In this document: positions 24,405 to 32,753 of the stretch, in pieces
How positions within the stretch are numbered: position 1 is the first letter of the stretch
Layout of the letters: every line of letters begins with the position of its first letter
Assembly (NCBI GenBank): GCA_003151975.1
Contig: PLZD01000059.1
Location: 7,380 to 59,096 of the forward strand
Direction: 5' to 3'
DNA: 51,717 nt
From: Elusimicrobiota bacterium
GTDB taxonomy: Bacteria; Elusimicrobiota; Elusimicrobia; UBA1565; UBA9628
The notes under the pieces: generated by a model
Seen by the model: only the letters and a program-made list of their open reading frames with translations
Database searches by the model: none
What the model was told of the DNA's origin: nothing
Made by a program: the position numbers and the translations under genes

Positions 24405-26892
24405 CGGGCGCCGGGTTGACCATCGCATCCCCGGCCTGGCACGAGAAGGCCTGCGAGAACTCCGACATGTTGGACAGCGTGCCGTCGACGCGAAACTGCG
24501 AGGGCGGGTGCGGGTCGAAGGCCTCGAGGCGCGCGGCCTGGTCGGTCTGGTTTTCGCACCAGATCTGGCCGAAGCCAAGGAAGAATCTCTGCGCCGGCGT
24601 GAAGCCGTCGATCTTCTGCCCGGGCTGGCCGGCCTGCGCCTTCATGTAGGCGGCGTACGCGAGGCGAATGCCGCCGTTATCCGCCGTATTCTCGCCCAAG
24701 GTCAGCGCGCCGTTGACGTGCACGTCTTTCTTGGGATCGCCGCCCGGGTCCTTGGCGATGACGAACTTCGAGTACTGGTCGACGAGTCCTTTCGAGCGCT
24801 TCTCGAAGGCGTCTTGATCGGCCGGAGTCCACCAGTTGTTCAGGTTGCCCTTGCCGTCGTACTGATGGCCCTGGTCGTCGAAGCCGTGCGTCAGCTCGTG
24901 GCCCTCGACGGCGCCGATCGCGCCGTAGTTGGCCGCCGGATCGGCCTTGTCATCGTAGAACGGCTTCTGAAGTATGCCCGCGGGAAAGTTGATGTTGTTG
25001 TTGGCGGGGTCGTAGTACGCGTTGACGGTGGGCGGCGTCATGCCCCACTCCTTGCGGTCGGCGGGCTTGCCGATCTTGGCCAAGTCGCGCTTGGTCTCCA
25101 TTGCGGCCGAGCGGTCGATGTTGCCCAAGGCGTCGGTCTTGGAGATCTTGAGCTTAGAGTAGTCGCGCCACTTGTCGGGGTAGCCGATCTTGTTGGTCAC
25201 CTCGGAGAGCTTCTCGAGCGCCTTCTTCTGGGTCGGCGGGCTCATCCAGGCGACGCCCTTGATGTCGTCCTGCATCGCAGATTCGATCTCGCCGATCATC
25301 GCGAGAGCCGCGTCCTTGTCCTTGCCGTCGAAAGCCTGCTTGACGTAGTCGCGGCCCAAGGCGTCGCCCATGATGCCGTCGGCTTGGCCCACGCAGCGCT
25401 TCCAGCGCGGCTTCTGCTGCTTCTGCCCCGCGAGGCGCTTGCCCCAGAACGCGAAGTTCTCGCCGTCGAAGGCCGACGAGAGCATCGAGGCGCGGCCGTG
25501 GATGACCTGCCAGCGCAGGTACGATTTCCACGCCGAGAGCGGCGTGGAGGTCAGCACCGCATCGAGTTTCTGGAAGTACGGCATCGTGTTAACGTCGATC
25601 TGGACCATCTTGGGCGCCCCGAGGGCCTTGAAGTACGCCGCCCAATCGAAGGAAGGGGTGAGCGCCTCGAACTTGGAAAGCGGCGTCTTGGCGTGCGTCA
25701 GGTTCGGATCTCGGAGGCTGACGCGGTCCATGGAGATCGTCGCCAGGGCGGTTTCGACCGCGACGACTGCGCCTGACTCGGTCGCAGCTTCCTTTTTCGT
25801 GTCTCCCGCAAGCTCGAACATCTTCGCGGCGTGCTCGCCGTAGGCCTTCAGGTCGTCCTTGTGCGAGTCCTCGAGGTAATAATCCCGGTCGGGCAGCGAG
25901 TAACCGCCTTGGCCGATCGCGGCGATGTTCATCGTCGCGTTCTCGAAGTCCTGCTCCGAGCCGAAGCCGAAGATTCCGCCGAAACCCTTCGCGTGCATCT
26001 TGCCGAGCTGGGCCGCGAGGCCTTTGAGGCTTGAAAGGCTGCCGACTTTGGCGAGATCGGGCTTCAAGGGGGCCGAGCCTTTTTTCTCGATGGCCTTTTG
26101 GTCCATGCAGGCCGCGTAGATCTCGCCGAGTTTTTTCTCATCCGCGTCCTTCGCCGTGGCCGCGGTGGAGGCTTTCTCGAGGATGTCCTTGAGGATGTTC
26201 TGGTTGCGCTCGTGCAGCTCGGAGAATCGGCCCCAGCTCGACTGGTCGGACGGGATCGGATTGTTCTTGAGCCACGAGCCGCAGGCGTATTGATAGAAAT
26301 CGGCGCAGGGACTGACCGCGTGGTTGATGGCGGAAAGCTCGACTCCTGAACTCGGAGCCTTTGCCAGGGCGGGAGCGGCCCCGGGCTTCCCGGGCGCTCC
26401 GGCGGGCGGCGCGGCCACGACGGGACCTGCGACCGAGCCTGCGGCATGGTTCTGGTCGTAGAATTTGTTCTGATCGCCGACGACAAGCGCTGCCGGGAGG
26501 CTCGCCGAGACGGTCTTGGCGACTTCGTCGGCGGAGATCTTGCGCGCGGCGGCGGAGCCGTCGCCGGCGTTGGTCAGCGCGGTTTGAATCGTCAGCTTGT
26601 CGCCCCACGTCCCGGTCAGTGAATCTAAAGTTTCCTTCCTTCTGTTCGTGTCGACCTTGGCCGACCAGCCGGCCGCGGTGATCTTGACGACGGGTCCGGG
26701 CAGGACCTCGCGCGTCGAGGGCTCCGCAAGAAGCTCGCCGATGGCGAGCTGGGCGGCCTTGGCCTTGGCGTCGGTGTCGGGATTCTGGGACGGCGAGAGC
26801 TTGAGAGTGACGGTGATCTGGGGCGCTGCGGCAAAGGAAGAAACGGCGAGTCCTGCGGCCAGCATGAGGGTTAAGGGGGCGTTGATTTTCAT
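24391..26892 (-). CDS. Exported M13 (neprilysin/PepO-like) zinc metallopeptidase
   Basis: 833 residues, longer than the usual 650-700 because of an N-terminal extension of about 160 residues after the signal peptide (MKINAPLTLMLAAGLAVSSF). The extension contains a SIMPL-like beta/alpha pattern. The M13 part begins near SGVELSAINHAVSPCADFYQYACG. The active site is complete: HELTH (665-669), then GENTADNGG with the third zinc ligand, plus NNINFPAGIL upstream. It cleaves oligopeptides outside the cytoplasm. A promoter at 27059-27064 drives a transcript starting at a purine-type riboswitch 95 nt upstream. A second -10, TATCAT (26905-26910), sits 12 nt before the ATG and could give a riboswitch-free message. 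Confidence 0.94.
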   Translation of the reverse strand: MKINAPLTLMLAAGLAVSSFAAAPQITVTLKLSPSQNPDTDAKAKAAQLAIGELLAEPSTREVLPGPVVKITAAGWSAKVDTNRRKETLDSLTGTWGDKLTIQTALTNAGDGSAAARKISADEVAKTVSASLPAALVVGDQNKFYDQNHAAGSVAGPVVAAPPAGAPGKPGAAPALAKAPSSGVELSAINHAVSPCADFYQYACGSWLKNNPIPSDQSSWGRFSELHERNQNILKDILEKASTAATAKDADEKKLGEIYAACMDQKAIEKKGSAPLKPDLAKVGSLSSLKGLAAQLGKMHAKGFGGIFGFGSEQDFENATMNIAAIGQGGYSLPDRDYYLEDSHKDDLKAYGEHAAKMFELAGDTKKEAATESGAVVAVETALATISMDRVSLRDPNLTHAKTPLSKFEALTPSFDWAAYFKALGAPKMVQIDVNTMPYFQKLDAVLTSTPLSAWKSYLRWQVIHGRASMLSSAFDGENFAFWGKRLAGQKQQKPRWKRCVGQADGIMGDALGRDYVKQAFDGKDKDAALAMIGEIESAMQDDIKGVAWMSPPTQKKALEKLSEVTNKIGYPDKWRDYSKLKISKTDALGNIDRSAAMETKRDLAKIGKPADRKEWGMTPPTVNAYYDPANNNINFPAGILQKPFYDDKADPAANYGAIGAVEGHELTHGFDDQGHQYDGKGNLNNWWTPADQDAFEKRSKGLVDQYSKFVIAKDPGGDPKKDVHVNGALTLGENTADNGGIRLAYAAYMKAQAGQPGQKIDGFTPAQRFFLGFGQIWCENQTDQAARLEAFDPHPPSQFRVDGTLSNMSEFSQAFSCQAGDAMVNPAPARVW

Positions 26893-26950
26893 ATTGATCA
26901 AACTATGATACCTCGCTCAATCGAATTCGCTCTGGGTCTTAGAGCCGCAC

Positions 26951-26979
26951 TCGGGCGCGGTCTTTGGACCCACGCCCGA
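26951..26979 (-). other. Hairpin in the M13 leader, possible expression platform
   Basis: Strong stem with outer arms TCGGGCG / CGCCCGA and inner GGTC / GACC around a CAAA loop (minus-strand reading), 7 nt after the aptamer's P1. No T tract follows, so it is not a plain terminator. The plus-strand riboswitch copy is also followed by a CAAA-looped hairpin. Confidence 0.5.
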
Positions 26980-26986
26980 ATAGTTC

Positions 26987-27051
26987 TCCTGGTGACGCCG
27001 GCTTGGGCCCGGCGGTGGAGGCTCCCCGACCTGATCTCGAGGATTACAGGA
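26987..27051 (-). promoter_or_regulatory. Purine-family riboswitch, probable 2'-dG-II class, copy before M13 peptidase
   Basis: Three-way junction in 65 nt. P1 is TCCTG/CAGGA and P2 is TCCTCGA/TCGGGGA with loop GATCAGG. P3 is CGCCGG/CCGGCG with loop GCCCAAG. J1/2 is TAA, J2/3 is GCCTCCAC and J3/1 is TCAC. Positions 22-72 align without gaps to the B. subtilis xpt guanine aptamer (L2 32-38, J2/3 46-53). G37 and G38 of the loop-loop contact are kept and C's are available in L3. U47 and U51 are both C, the changes linked to 2'-deoxyguanosine binding. A TATACT box ends 7 nt before P1, so the transcript begins at the aptamer. The family fold is well supported. The exact ligand is inferred. Confidence 0.8.
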
Positions 27052-27058
27052 TCGTTCA

Positions 27059-27064
27059 AGTATA
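27059..27064 (-). promoter_or_regulatory. -10 box of the riboswitch-M13 transcript
   Basis: TATACT on the minus strand, 7 nt before the first base of P1 and between the histidine kinase stop and the aptamer. A -35 match is weak (CTGGAA, 27082-27087, 17-bp spacer). Confidence 0.65.
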
Positions 27065-27098
27065 GCGGAACGCGGCAGGCCTTCCAGGAGCGACGGGC

Positions 27099-28208
27099 CT
27101 AGGCGCGAGTAGGACTTTGGTCCTGGGCGGCCGGCAGGCTGAACGAGAACCGCGAGCCCGAGTTCTGGCTGCTCTCTATGTCGAGGCGGGCGCCGTGACT
27201 GGCGAGCATGTCGCGCGCGGTCTTGAGGCCGAGCCCGAAGCCCGCGGCCATCTTCTTTCCCCGGGAAGAGCGAGTGAAGCCTTTGAGGGCTTCCTCTTGT
27301 TCCTCGGGGCTCATGCCGATGCCGTTATCCGAGATCGAGAAAAGCACGGCGATCGGCGGCTCGCCCGAGGGCTTGAGCTCGACCGCGACGCGTCCGCCGG
27401 GGCGCGTGTACTTGATCGCGTTGCCGATGAGATTGGTCAGGACGAGGTGCAGGGCGTCGGGGTCGGCGCGGACAAAGAGGGGCCGGGGCGGAAGTTTCAC
27501 CGACATTTCCATCTTTTTCTGCCGCGCCGAGGACTCGATCACGGCCAGCGCGGAGCGCGCCAGTTCCGCGGCGTCGACCCGCCGGATCTCGAGCGCGAAG
27601 TGCCCAGATTCCATGCGCGCCTCGTTAAGCAGGTTCTCGACGTCGCGCTTGAGGCTTGTGATGTTGCGGTGCAGGACGTCGTACATCTCCGCTTGATGAG
27701 GCTTGGGCTCGTCGCCCATCTCCTCTTCGAGCACGAAGATGGCCATGCCCATCGTGGTCAACGCGTTGCTGACCTCGTGGCTGACGATGGAGAGCATGTC
27801 GCTCTTTGTCTGCGCCCGAGCCTTCTCGAGGACGATGTCGGATTCCAGCATCGAGACCAGCAGAGCGACGGCCAAAAAAATGGAGAGGCAGAGCGCGGCG
27901 TTGATCAATGAGAGCTGGAGAGGCGTTAGATTCCAATCGGTCAGCCACAGCTGGTCCGTGTAGAAATTCCAGTAGTCGGACGCGAACCAAGTCGCCGCCG
28001 CGAGAATCGAAACGGAAAACCCGGCGAGCCGCCCGCAATAGCGCGCCGCGAAAGCGACGGGGATGATGTAGAAAAAATCGAAGTTGTATTCCTTGCTCGA
28101 TCCGTGATGGAACAGGCCCACGAGCAATAGAATCAGGAGGCCGAGCCCCAGCGAGACGCGGGGCGAGCGGTCGAGCCAATCATCCAGGGCAAGCGTAAAT
28201 TTCGGCAT
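27099..28208 (-). CDS. Membrane sensor histidine kinase (paralogue A)
   Basis: 369 residues. Three or four TM segments (about 19-120) with little periplasmic sequence form a MASE-like input. HisKA follows with H144 in SIVSHEVSNAL. The HATPase domain has an N-box LIGNAIKYT, G1 DNGIGM and G2 GFGLGLKTA. The phosphotransfer and ATP sites are complete. No response regulator is adjacent. The protein shares layout and the SHE-x-x-NA H-box with the kinase at 49400. It lies 53 nt downstream of the MurU-like gene on the same strand, so it may be co-transcribed with the cell-wall recycling pair. Confidence 0.92.
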   Translation of the reverse strand: MPKFTLALDDWLDRSPRVSLGLGLLILLLVGLFHHGSSKEYNFDFFYIIPVAFAARYCGRLAGFSVSILAAATWFASDYWNFYTDQLWLTDWNLTPLQLSLINAALCLSIFLAVALLVSMLESDIVLEKARAQTKSDMLSIVSHEVSNALTTMGMAIFVLEEEMGDEPKPHQAEMYDVLHRNITSLKRDVENLLNEARMESGHFALEIRRVDAAELARSALAVIESSARQKKMEMSVKLPPRPLFVRADPDALHLVLTNLIGNAIKYTRPGGRVAVELKPSGEPPIAVLFSISDNGIGMSPEEQEEALKGFTRSSRGKKMAAGFGLGLKTARDMLASHGARLDIESSQNSGSRFSFSLPAAQDQSPTRA

Positions 28209-28261
28209 GGAAGGGTCTGCTGAGAAGGGCTTTTTAATTCACGCAACGGACCTGCCTGACT

Positions 28262-28999
28262 TTAGTCGGGCAGTCCGTGCTCTTCGGCGTGGCGGCGGAT
28301 CTCTTCGAGTTTGCCGAGGCCCCCGATGTCGCGCCAGAGATATTCGTCGGCGCGGAACGCCTTGATCTCCTCGCCGGCGGAGGCCAGGCGCAGATAAGCC
28401 TGAGTGATCGAGAAGACGCCGGTCTCGATGAGCTTTGGAAAAATGTCGGGCGACAGCGCGTGTATGCCGTCGAAGGCCAATCGTTCGGCTTGCGGGACCG
28501 GAGTCTTGGTCCAGACGACCTTGCCCTCGTTCTTGGACTCCCAGCCGCTTAGCTTGTCTTCCTTGTCGAAGAGGAACAGCCGCCCGCTCTTGCGGGTCCT
28601 CACGGATAAAGTCGCCAAGGCTTTTTTGGCGAGGTGCTGGGCGTAGAGCTTCTGCAAGTCCACGCCGCTGAAGACGTCGACGTTGTGCAGCAGGAAGGGC
28701 TTGCCGTCGTCGAAGAACGCCGCCGCGTTCTTGAGGCCTCCGCCGGTGTCGAGCAATTCCGTTTCGCGCGAGAGTTCGATGCGGATGCCGAAATTCTTGC
28801 GGCCCTTTAGAAAGGCCGCGATCAGGTCGGGGAAATGGAACACGTTGACGACGATCTCGTCGACGCCCGCCGCCATGAGCCGGCGGATCACGATCTCGAG
28901 CATCGGCTTGCCGCCGACCTCGACGAGCGCCTTGGGCTTCTCGTCGGTCAGGGGCCGAAGCCGGCTGCCGACGCCGGCCGCCAGCACCATCGCCTTCAT
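28262..28999 (-). CDS. Sugar-1-phosphate nucleotidyltransferase, MurU-like
   Basis: 245 residues. The NTP-transferase signature is intact: MKAMVLAAGVGSRLRPLTDEKPKALV at the N-terminus (first 20 residues hold the GxGxRxRPLT loop), then DTGGGLKNA and NVDVFSG for metal and sugar binding. MurU uridylylates N-acetylmuramic acid 1-phosphate in the AmgK-MurU peptidoglycan recycling route. ATG 28999 overlaps the upstream stop (ATGA), coupling it to the AmgK/RapZ-type gene. That pairing is the main reason to prefer MurU over other nucleotidyltransferases. Confidence 0.88.
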   Translation of the reverse strand: MKAMVLAAGVGSRLRPLTDEKPKALVEVGGKPMLEIVIRRLMAAGVDEIVVNVFHFPDLIAAFLKGRKNFGIRIELSRETELLDTGGGLKNAAAFFDDGKPFLLHNVDVFSGVDLQKLYAQHLAKKALATLSVRTRKSGRLFLFDKEDKLSGWESKNEGKVVWTKTPVPQAERLAFDGIHALSPDIFPKLIETGVFSITQAYLRLASAGEEIKAFRADEYLWRDIGGLGKLEEIRRHAEEHGLPD

Positions 29000-30429
29000 G
29001 CGAGTTTTTGAAGGGCCAAGTGGCGCAGCTCGACGCCGACGCCGGGGATCTCTCGGAGCTTCTTGGCCAGCAGCTCGGAACAATAGACGGAGCGATGACG
29101 CCCGCCCGTGCAGCCGAACGAGACCGAGAGGTCGGAGAAATTGCGGCTCTTATAGTTCGCGATCGAGTCCTCGACGAGGGCGCTCGCGTGGTCCAGGAAA
29201 GTCTTGACCGCCGCTTCCTTGTGAAGGAAACTGATCACGGGCGCGTCCTTGCCGGTGAGCTTCGCGTATTTTTCGAAGCGGCCGGGATTGGGCAAAGCGC
29301 GGCAATCGAACACGAAGCCACCGCCGTGGCCGTGCGTGTCGGCCGGCACGCCGTCGCGAAACGAAAAGCTTTGCAGGCGGACCGTGAGCTTGAGCTCGGC
29401 CGCGCCGAATTGCCTCAGGTAGGAAGAGCCCACCAGCGACTTGAAGACTCCCATCAAAGCGGGGAGCTTGACCGGCAGTTCGGCCGTGCGCAGCAGATAC
29501 TCCAGATTGCGGATCGCGTAGGGGATGCTCTGCAGGAAGTGCGTCTTCCTTTCATAGAAGCCGCGCAAGCCGTAGGTGCCCAGGGCCTGCATGATCCGGA
29601 TGAAGACGAAGCCGTGGTAGTGCGCGAGGAATTTCTTCTTGTCGAAACGCGCTCGTTTGTGCGCTTCCTCTATATAAAGCTCGAGCAGCTCCTCGCGCAC
29701 GGCAAAGGGCATATCGGCTTTGGCGTCGAACAGCAAAGAGGCGATGTCGTACTGCAAGGCTCCTTTCCGGCCGCCTTGGTAGTCGATGAACCAGGGCTTG
29801 CCGTCCACGACCATGATATTGCGCGACTGGAAATCGCGGTACAGGAAAAAGTCGTGCGGAGCCTCCAGGAGGTATTCGGAAAAGGCCTCGAAATCCTCCT
29901 CCAGGGCCTGCTCGTCGAAGGGGATGTTCGCGAGCTTGAGAAAGTAATATTTGAAATAGCTGAGGTCCCACATCATCGACTTCTTGTCGAAGCTCGCGCG
30001 CGGGTAGCAGAGGCGGTAGTCGAGCGTCTTGCCCGCGTCGACCTGGAACTTCGGCAGCAGCTTGACCGCGAGCTTATAGACGTCGACGACTTCCTTCGGG
30101 AAGCCCGCGGCCGTGCGCTTCTTCGAGAGCAGGTCGAAGAGCGTCGTGTCGCCCAGGTCTTGCTCCAGATAAACGTTGTTCGCGGCGTCCTCGGCGTAGA
30201 TCTCCGGCACGGGCAGGCCGCACTTCAGGAAATGGCGGGAAAAAGCGATGAACGCGGCGTTCTCCTGCGGATCGTCGTTGTGGACGCCGACGACCGTCTT
30301 CTTGGAGCCGGAGAGCCGGTAGATCAGGCGGTTGGAGGCGTGAGCCTTGAGCGGGGTGATCGACTTAGGGGCCGCCCCGAAGTGCTTTTTGTAAAGCTGC
30401 TTTAGGAATTCTTGAGCCTCGTCTTCCAC
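28996..30429 (-). CDS. AmgK-like sugar kinase fused to a RapZ C-terminal domain
   Basis: 477 residues. Residues about 1-320 are an APH/choline-kinase fold: a catalytic loop in LYRDFQSRNIMV (Tyr where many kinases have His) and a metal site in WFIDYQGGRKGALQYD. This matches AmgK, which phosphorylates MurNAc/GlcNAc. Residues about 340-477 match the RapZ C-terminal domain: DCRALPNPG, LTGKDAPV and FGCTGGRHRS. RapZ in enterobacteria senses glucosamine-6-phosphate, so a sensor fused to the kinase is a reasonable idea. The RapZ N-terminal P-loop domain is absent. GTG 30429 lies 7 nt after TATACT (30437-30442, minus). Confidence 0.88.
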   Translation of the reverse strand: MEDEAQEFLKQLYKKHFGAAPKSITPLKAHASNRLIYRLSGSKKTVVGVHNDDPQENAAFIAFSRHFLKCGLPVPEIYAEDAANNVYLEQDLGDTTLFDLLSKKRTAAGFPKEVVDVYKLAVKLLPKFQVDAGKTLDYRLCYPRASFDKKSMMWDLSYFKYYFLKLANIPFDEQALEEDFEAFSEYLLEAPHDFFLYRDFQSRNIMVVDGKPWFIDYQGGRKGALQYDIASLLFDAKADMPFAVREELLELYIEEAHKRARFDKKKFLAHYHGFVFIRIMQALGTYGLRGFYERKTHFLQSIPYAIRNLEYLLRTAELPVKLPALMGVFKSLVGSSYLRQFGAAELKLTVRLQSFSFRDGVPADTHGHGGGFVFDCRALPNPGRFEKYAKLTGKDAPVISFLHKEAAVKTFLDHASALVEDSIANYKSRNFSDLSVSFGCTGGRHRSVYCSELLAKKLREIPGVGVELRHLALQKLA

Positions 30430-30436
30430 GAATCCG

Positions 30437-30470
30437 AGTATAGCGAATGCGTCGCGCCAAAAGCTATGAT
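30437..30470. promoter_or_regulatory. Divergent leaderless promoters
   Basis: Minus-strand TATACT (30437-30442) is 7 nt from the kinase GTG. Plus-strand TATGAT (30465-30470) is 6 nt from the GTG at 30477. Both genes use GTG and neither has a Shine-Dalgarno. Confidence 0.68.
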
Positions 30471-30476
30471 GGCCCG

Positions 30477-31130
30477 GTGACGAGGACGCTCCTGTCCATC
30501 CTCCTGCTGGTCTGCGCCGGCCCCGCCCGCGCGAAGGACCGCGGCCTGACCGGGCTTTGGACTCTCAACGGCGCGCCCTACGCCGAGTTTAAGTCGGACG
30601 GAACTTGTTGGGTCGGCCAAGCGAAAGGCAAGTGGAAAGCTGACGGAAAGACTTTGGTCCTGTCCTACGACAACGGCGCGCGCGAGGTCATGAACTTCAG
30701 TCTCTCCGGCAGCTCGCTGACCGTCACGATGAACGGCCATAGCAGGACCCTGGCGCGCGGCCAGGGACAGCCGGCCTCGGGCCGGGGCATACCGAAAGAC
30801 CAATTGACGGCCCTGCTTATGTCCTCGCCCTGGTGTTATTTCAGCTACAACCAGATCTCCGGCGCCTCGCATCAGGAACGCATCGTATTCGGCGCGGGAG
30901 GCCTTTGGTCGTCGGGAAAGCGCGGCGAGACGTATTCGAGAGGCGCCGGCGGCACGGTCGCGGGACAGAAGGATTCGCGCGGAGGCGGGCGCTGGCTCGT
31001 CTCCGGCGGCAAGCTCCTCATGTCCGAGGGAGAGGCGCCCATGCAGGACACGGGGCTGACCGTCTCGCGGAACTCGAACGGGTACCCGGTGCTTCACTCC
31101 GGAAAAAAAGAATACTCGCAGTGCCGCTAG
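30477..31130 (+). CDS. Secreted protein with repeated beta motifs, unknown
   Basis: 217 residues. The GTG start gives MTRTLLSILLLVCAGPARAK, a good signal peptide; the in-frame ATG at 30447 lies upstream of the -10 box and is rejected. The mature part begins GLTGLWTLNGAPYAEFKSDGTCWVG, like small lipocalin or DUF-type beta-barrels that start with L.G.W. A second copy-like segment (GAGGLWSSGKRGETYSRG) lies near residue 140. Function unknown. Confidence 0.75.
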   Translation: MTRTLLSILLLVCAGPARAKDRGLTGLWTLNGAPYAEFKSDGTCWVGQAKGKWKADGKTLVLSYDNGAREVMNFSLSGSSLTVTMNGHSRTLARGQGQPASGRGIPKDQLTALLMSSPWCYFSYNQISGASHQERIVFGAGGLWSSGKRGETYSRGAGGTVAGQKDSRGGGRWLVSGGKLLMSEGEAPMQDTGLTVSRNSNGYPVLHSGKKEYSQCR

Positions 31131-31159
31131 CCGTTAACCGAGATATTACCCCGCCCCCC

Positions 31160-31188
31160 TTGCGCTTTTTCGGAACCTCATCTATCCT
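31160..31188 (+). promoter_or_regulatory. Promoter of the exported ClpP-like protease gene
   Basis: -35 TTGCGC (31160-31165), 17-bp spacer, -10 TATCCT (31183-31188). The leader is about 23 nt with an AAGC/GCTT hairpin (31193-31206) directly before the Shine-Dalgarno GAGGAG. Unlike most neighbours, this gene has a true leader. Confidence 0.6.
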
Positions 31189-31217
31189 TCAGAAGCTTTT
31201 CCGCTTGAGGAGAGAAG

Positions 31218-32753
31218 ATGAGAAATATCCGACTCGCCGCGCTCGTCGTGTCCGCCGCGATCCTGGTCAGCGCCGCGGCGTCGGCGCAAATGTTTCCCGG
31301 CGTCGGCTTCAGCACGGCGCCGCCCACGGCCGACGAGCTCGCCCTCAAGAGGCTCATGACGGAGAACGCGCTCGAGCGCGAGCGCAACTTCCAGAGGCTC
31401 AAGAAGCTCACCGACGAGCGCGACGAGCTGCAGATCCGCTCGATGATTCTGTCCGAGAGGCAGCGGCTCGAGACCGCGGACCTAGACCAGGAGCTCAAGA
31501 AGCTCTCGATTCAGAATTCCATCGCGGGCGAGAAGGAGCGGCTCGCCAACGAGCCCCGCGAAGCGCAATACAAAAGCCTCACGCTGGACAACAACCTGAC
31601 CTCGGAGAGGGCGCGCGCGGCGCTGACCGACGAGCGCGGCGCCTACGACAAGCTCGCCCTCGACAACAACATGGCCTCCGAAAAGCTGAAGATGACCATG
31701 GCCGACGAGCGCAGCGTCTTCGACAAGCTCTACCTCGACAACAATCTCGCCTCCGAGAAGCTCCGCTTGAGCCTGGCGCCCCAGCGCGAGGCGACCGAGA
31801 AGCTGCGCGTCGACAACGACCTCAAGCGCCAGCAGCTCGACGCCCAAGTCATCAAGGACGACGCCGAGAAGGCTTCCATCGACATGGAGATGCGGCGGAT
31901 CGACTTCGAGGAGCGCAAGCTGCGCTACGAGGCGGCCCAGATGGACCACAAGACCGTGGCGCTCAAGGATGATCTGGAAGTCCGCTCGCAGAAGGAGAAA
32001 TGGAAAGCCGAGGCCAACCGCGAGCCCGACTACGTTTTGGAACCCTTCAAAGACGGGCGCCTGGTCGTCTCGGACCGCCGGATCGCGCTCAACGGGGTCA
32101 TCATCTCAGGCACCGCCGACTACGTGACCGAGCGCATCGAGTACTTCAACAACAAATCCGAGACCCTGCCCATCTTCATCGTCATCGACGACTGCCCGGG
32201 CGGCTCGGTCATGCAGGGCTACCGCATCGTCAAGGCGATCAAGGCGAGCAAGGCGCCCGTGCACGTGGTCGTGAAATCCTTCGCGGCCTCGATGGCCGCG
32301 GTCATCACGACGCTGGCGCCGCACTCGTACGCATATCCCAACGCGGTCATCCTGCACCACCAGATGTCCACGATGGTCTGGGGCAACATGACCAATATTA
32401 AGGAGCAGCTCGAACTCGCCAAGGAGTGGTACAAGCGCCTGGCCGAGCCCGTGGCCGAGAAGATGGGCGTGAGCCAAGACGAGATGGTCAAGGAGATGTA
32501 CAAGCACAACTCCGAAGGCAACTGGGAAGAGTTCGCCGACAAGGCCAAGAAGCTCCACTGGGTCGACAACATCGTCGACGACATCCGCGAGACCGGCGTC
32601 GTCAAGCAGCCCACGAGCGAGGCCCCGGTCTTTAAGTGGTTCTTCAACCAGAAAGAGGAGGTCGATCCCAAGGGCGAGCGCTATGTGACTCTGCCCCGGC
32701 TCGATCCGTTCGACTTCTACTACCTCTACAACCCCGACCATTACTACCGCTAA
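31218..32753 (+). CDS. Exported ClpP-like serine protease with long coiled-coil N-terminus
   Basis: 511 residues. A signal peptide (MRNIRLAALVVSAAILVSAA) is followed by about 230 residues of charged coiled coil. These contain three or four repeats of about 24 residues of the form LDNNLxSEKxRxxLxDERxxxDKL (about 122-205). Residues about 275-490 are a ClpP/crotonase fold: DCPGGSV, nucleophile S358 in SFAASMAAV, and H381 in ILHHQM. The third triad residue is not obvious, because the region after the handle helix reads HNSEGNWEEF rather than the usual Asp segment. It resembles ClpP rather than SppA in the Ser motif, yet it is exported, where ClpX/ClpA partners are absent. Shine-Dalgarno GAGGAG precedes the ATG. 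Confidence 0.83.
   Translation: MRNIRLAALVVSAAILVSAAASAQMFPGVGFSTAPPTADELALKRLMTENALERERNFQRLKKLTDERDELQIRSMILSERQRLETADLDQELKKLSIQNSIAGEKERLANEPREAQYKSLTLDNNLTSERARAALTDERGAYDKLALDNNMASEKLKMTMADERSVFDKLYLDNNLASEKLRLSLAPQREATEKLRVDNDLKRQQLDAQVIKDDAEKASIDMEMRRIDFEERKLRYEAAQMDHKTVALKDDLEVRSQKEKWKAEANREPDYVLEPFKDGRLVVSDRRIALNGVIISGTADYVTERIEYFNNKSETLPIFIVIDDCPGGSVMQGYRIVKAIKASKAPVHVVVKSFAASMAAVITTLAPHSYAYPNAVILHHQMSTMVWGNMTNIKEQLELAKEWYKRLAEPVAEKMGVSQDEMVKEMYKHNSEGNWEEFADKAKKLHWVDNIVDDIRETGVVKQPTSEAPVFKWFFNQKEEVDPKGERYVTLPRLDPFDFYYLYNPDHYYR

Noticed and set aside
26905-27102. 65-aa plus-strand frame through the M13 leader
   Set aside because: It runs through the riboswitch, hairpin and promoter of the opposite strand and has no start signal.
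28252-28273. Hairpin CTGCCTGAC / GTCGGGCAG as a terminator after the MurU-like gene
   Set aside because: The stop codon lies inside the stem and no T tract follows on the minus strand, so termination is doubtful.
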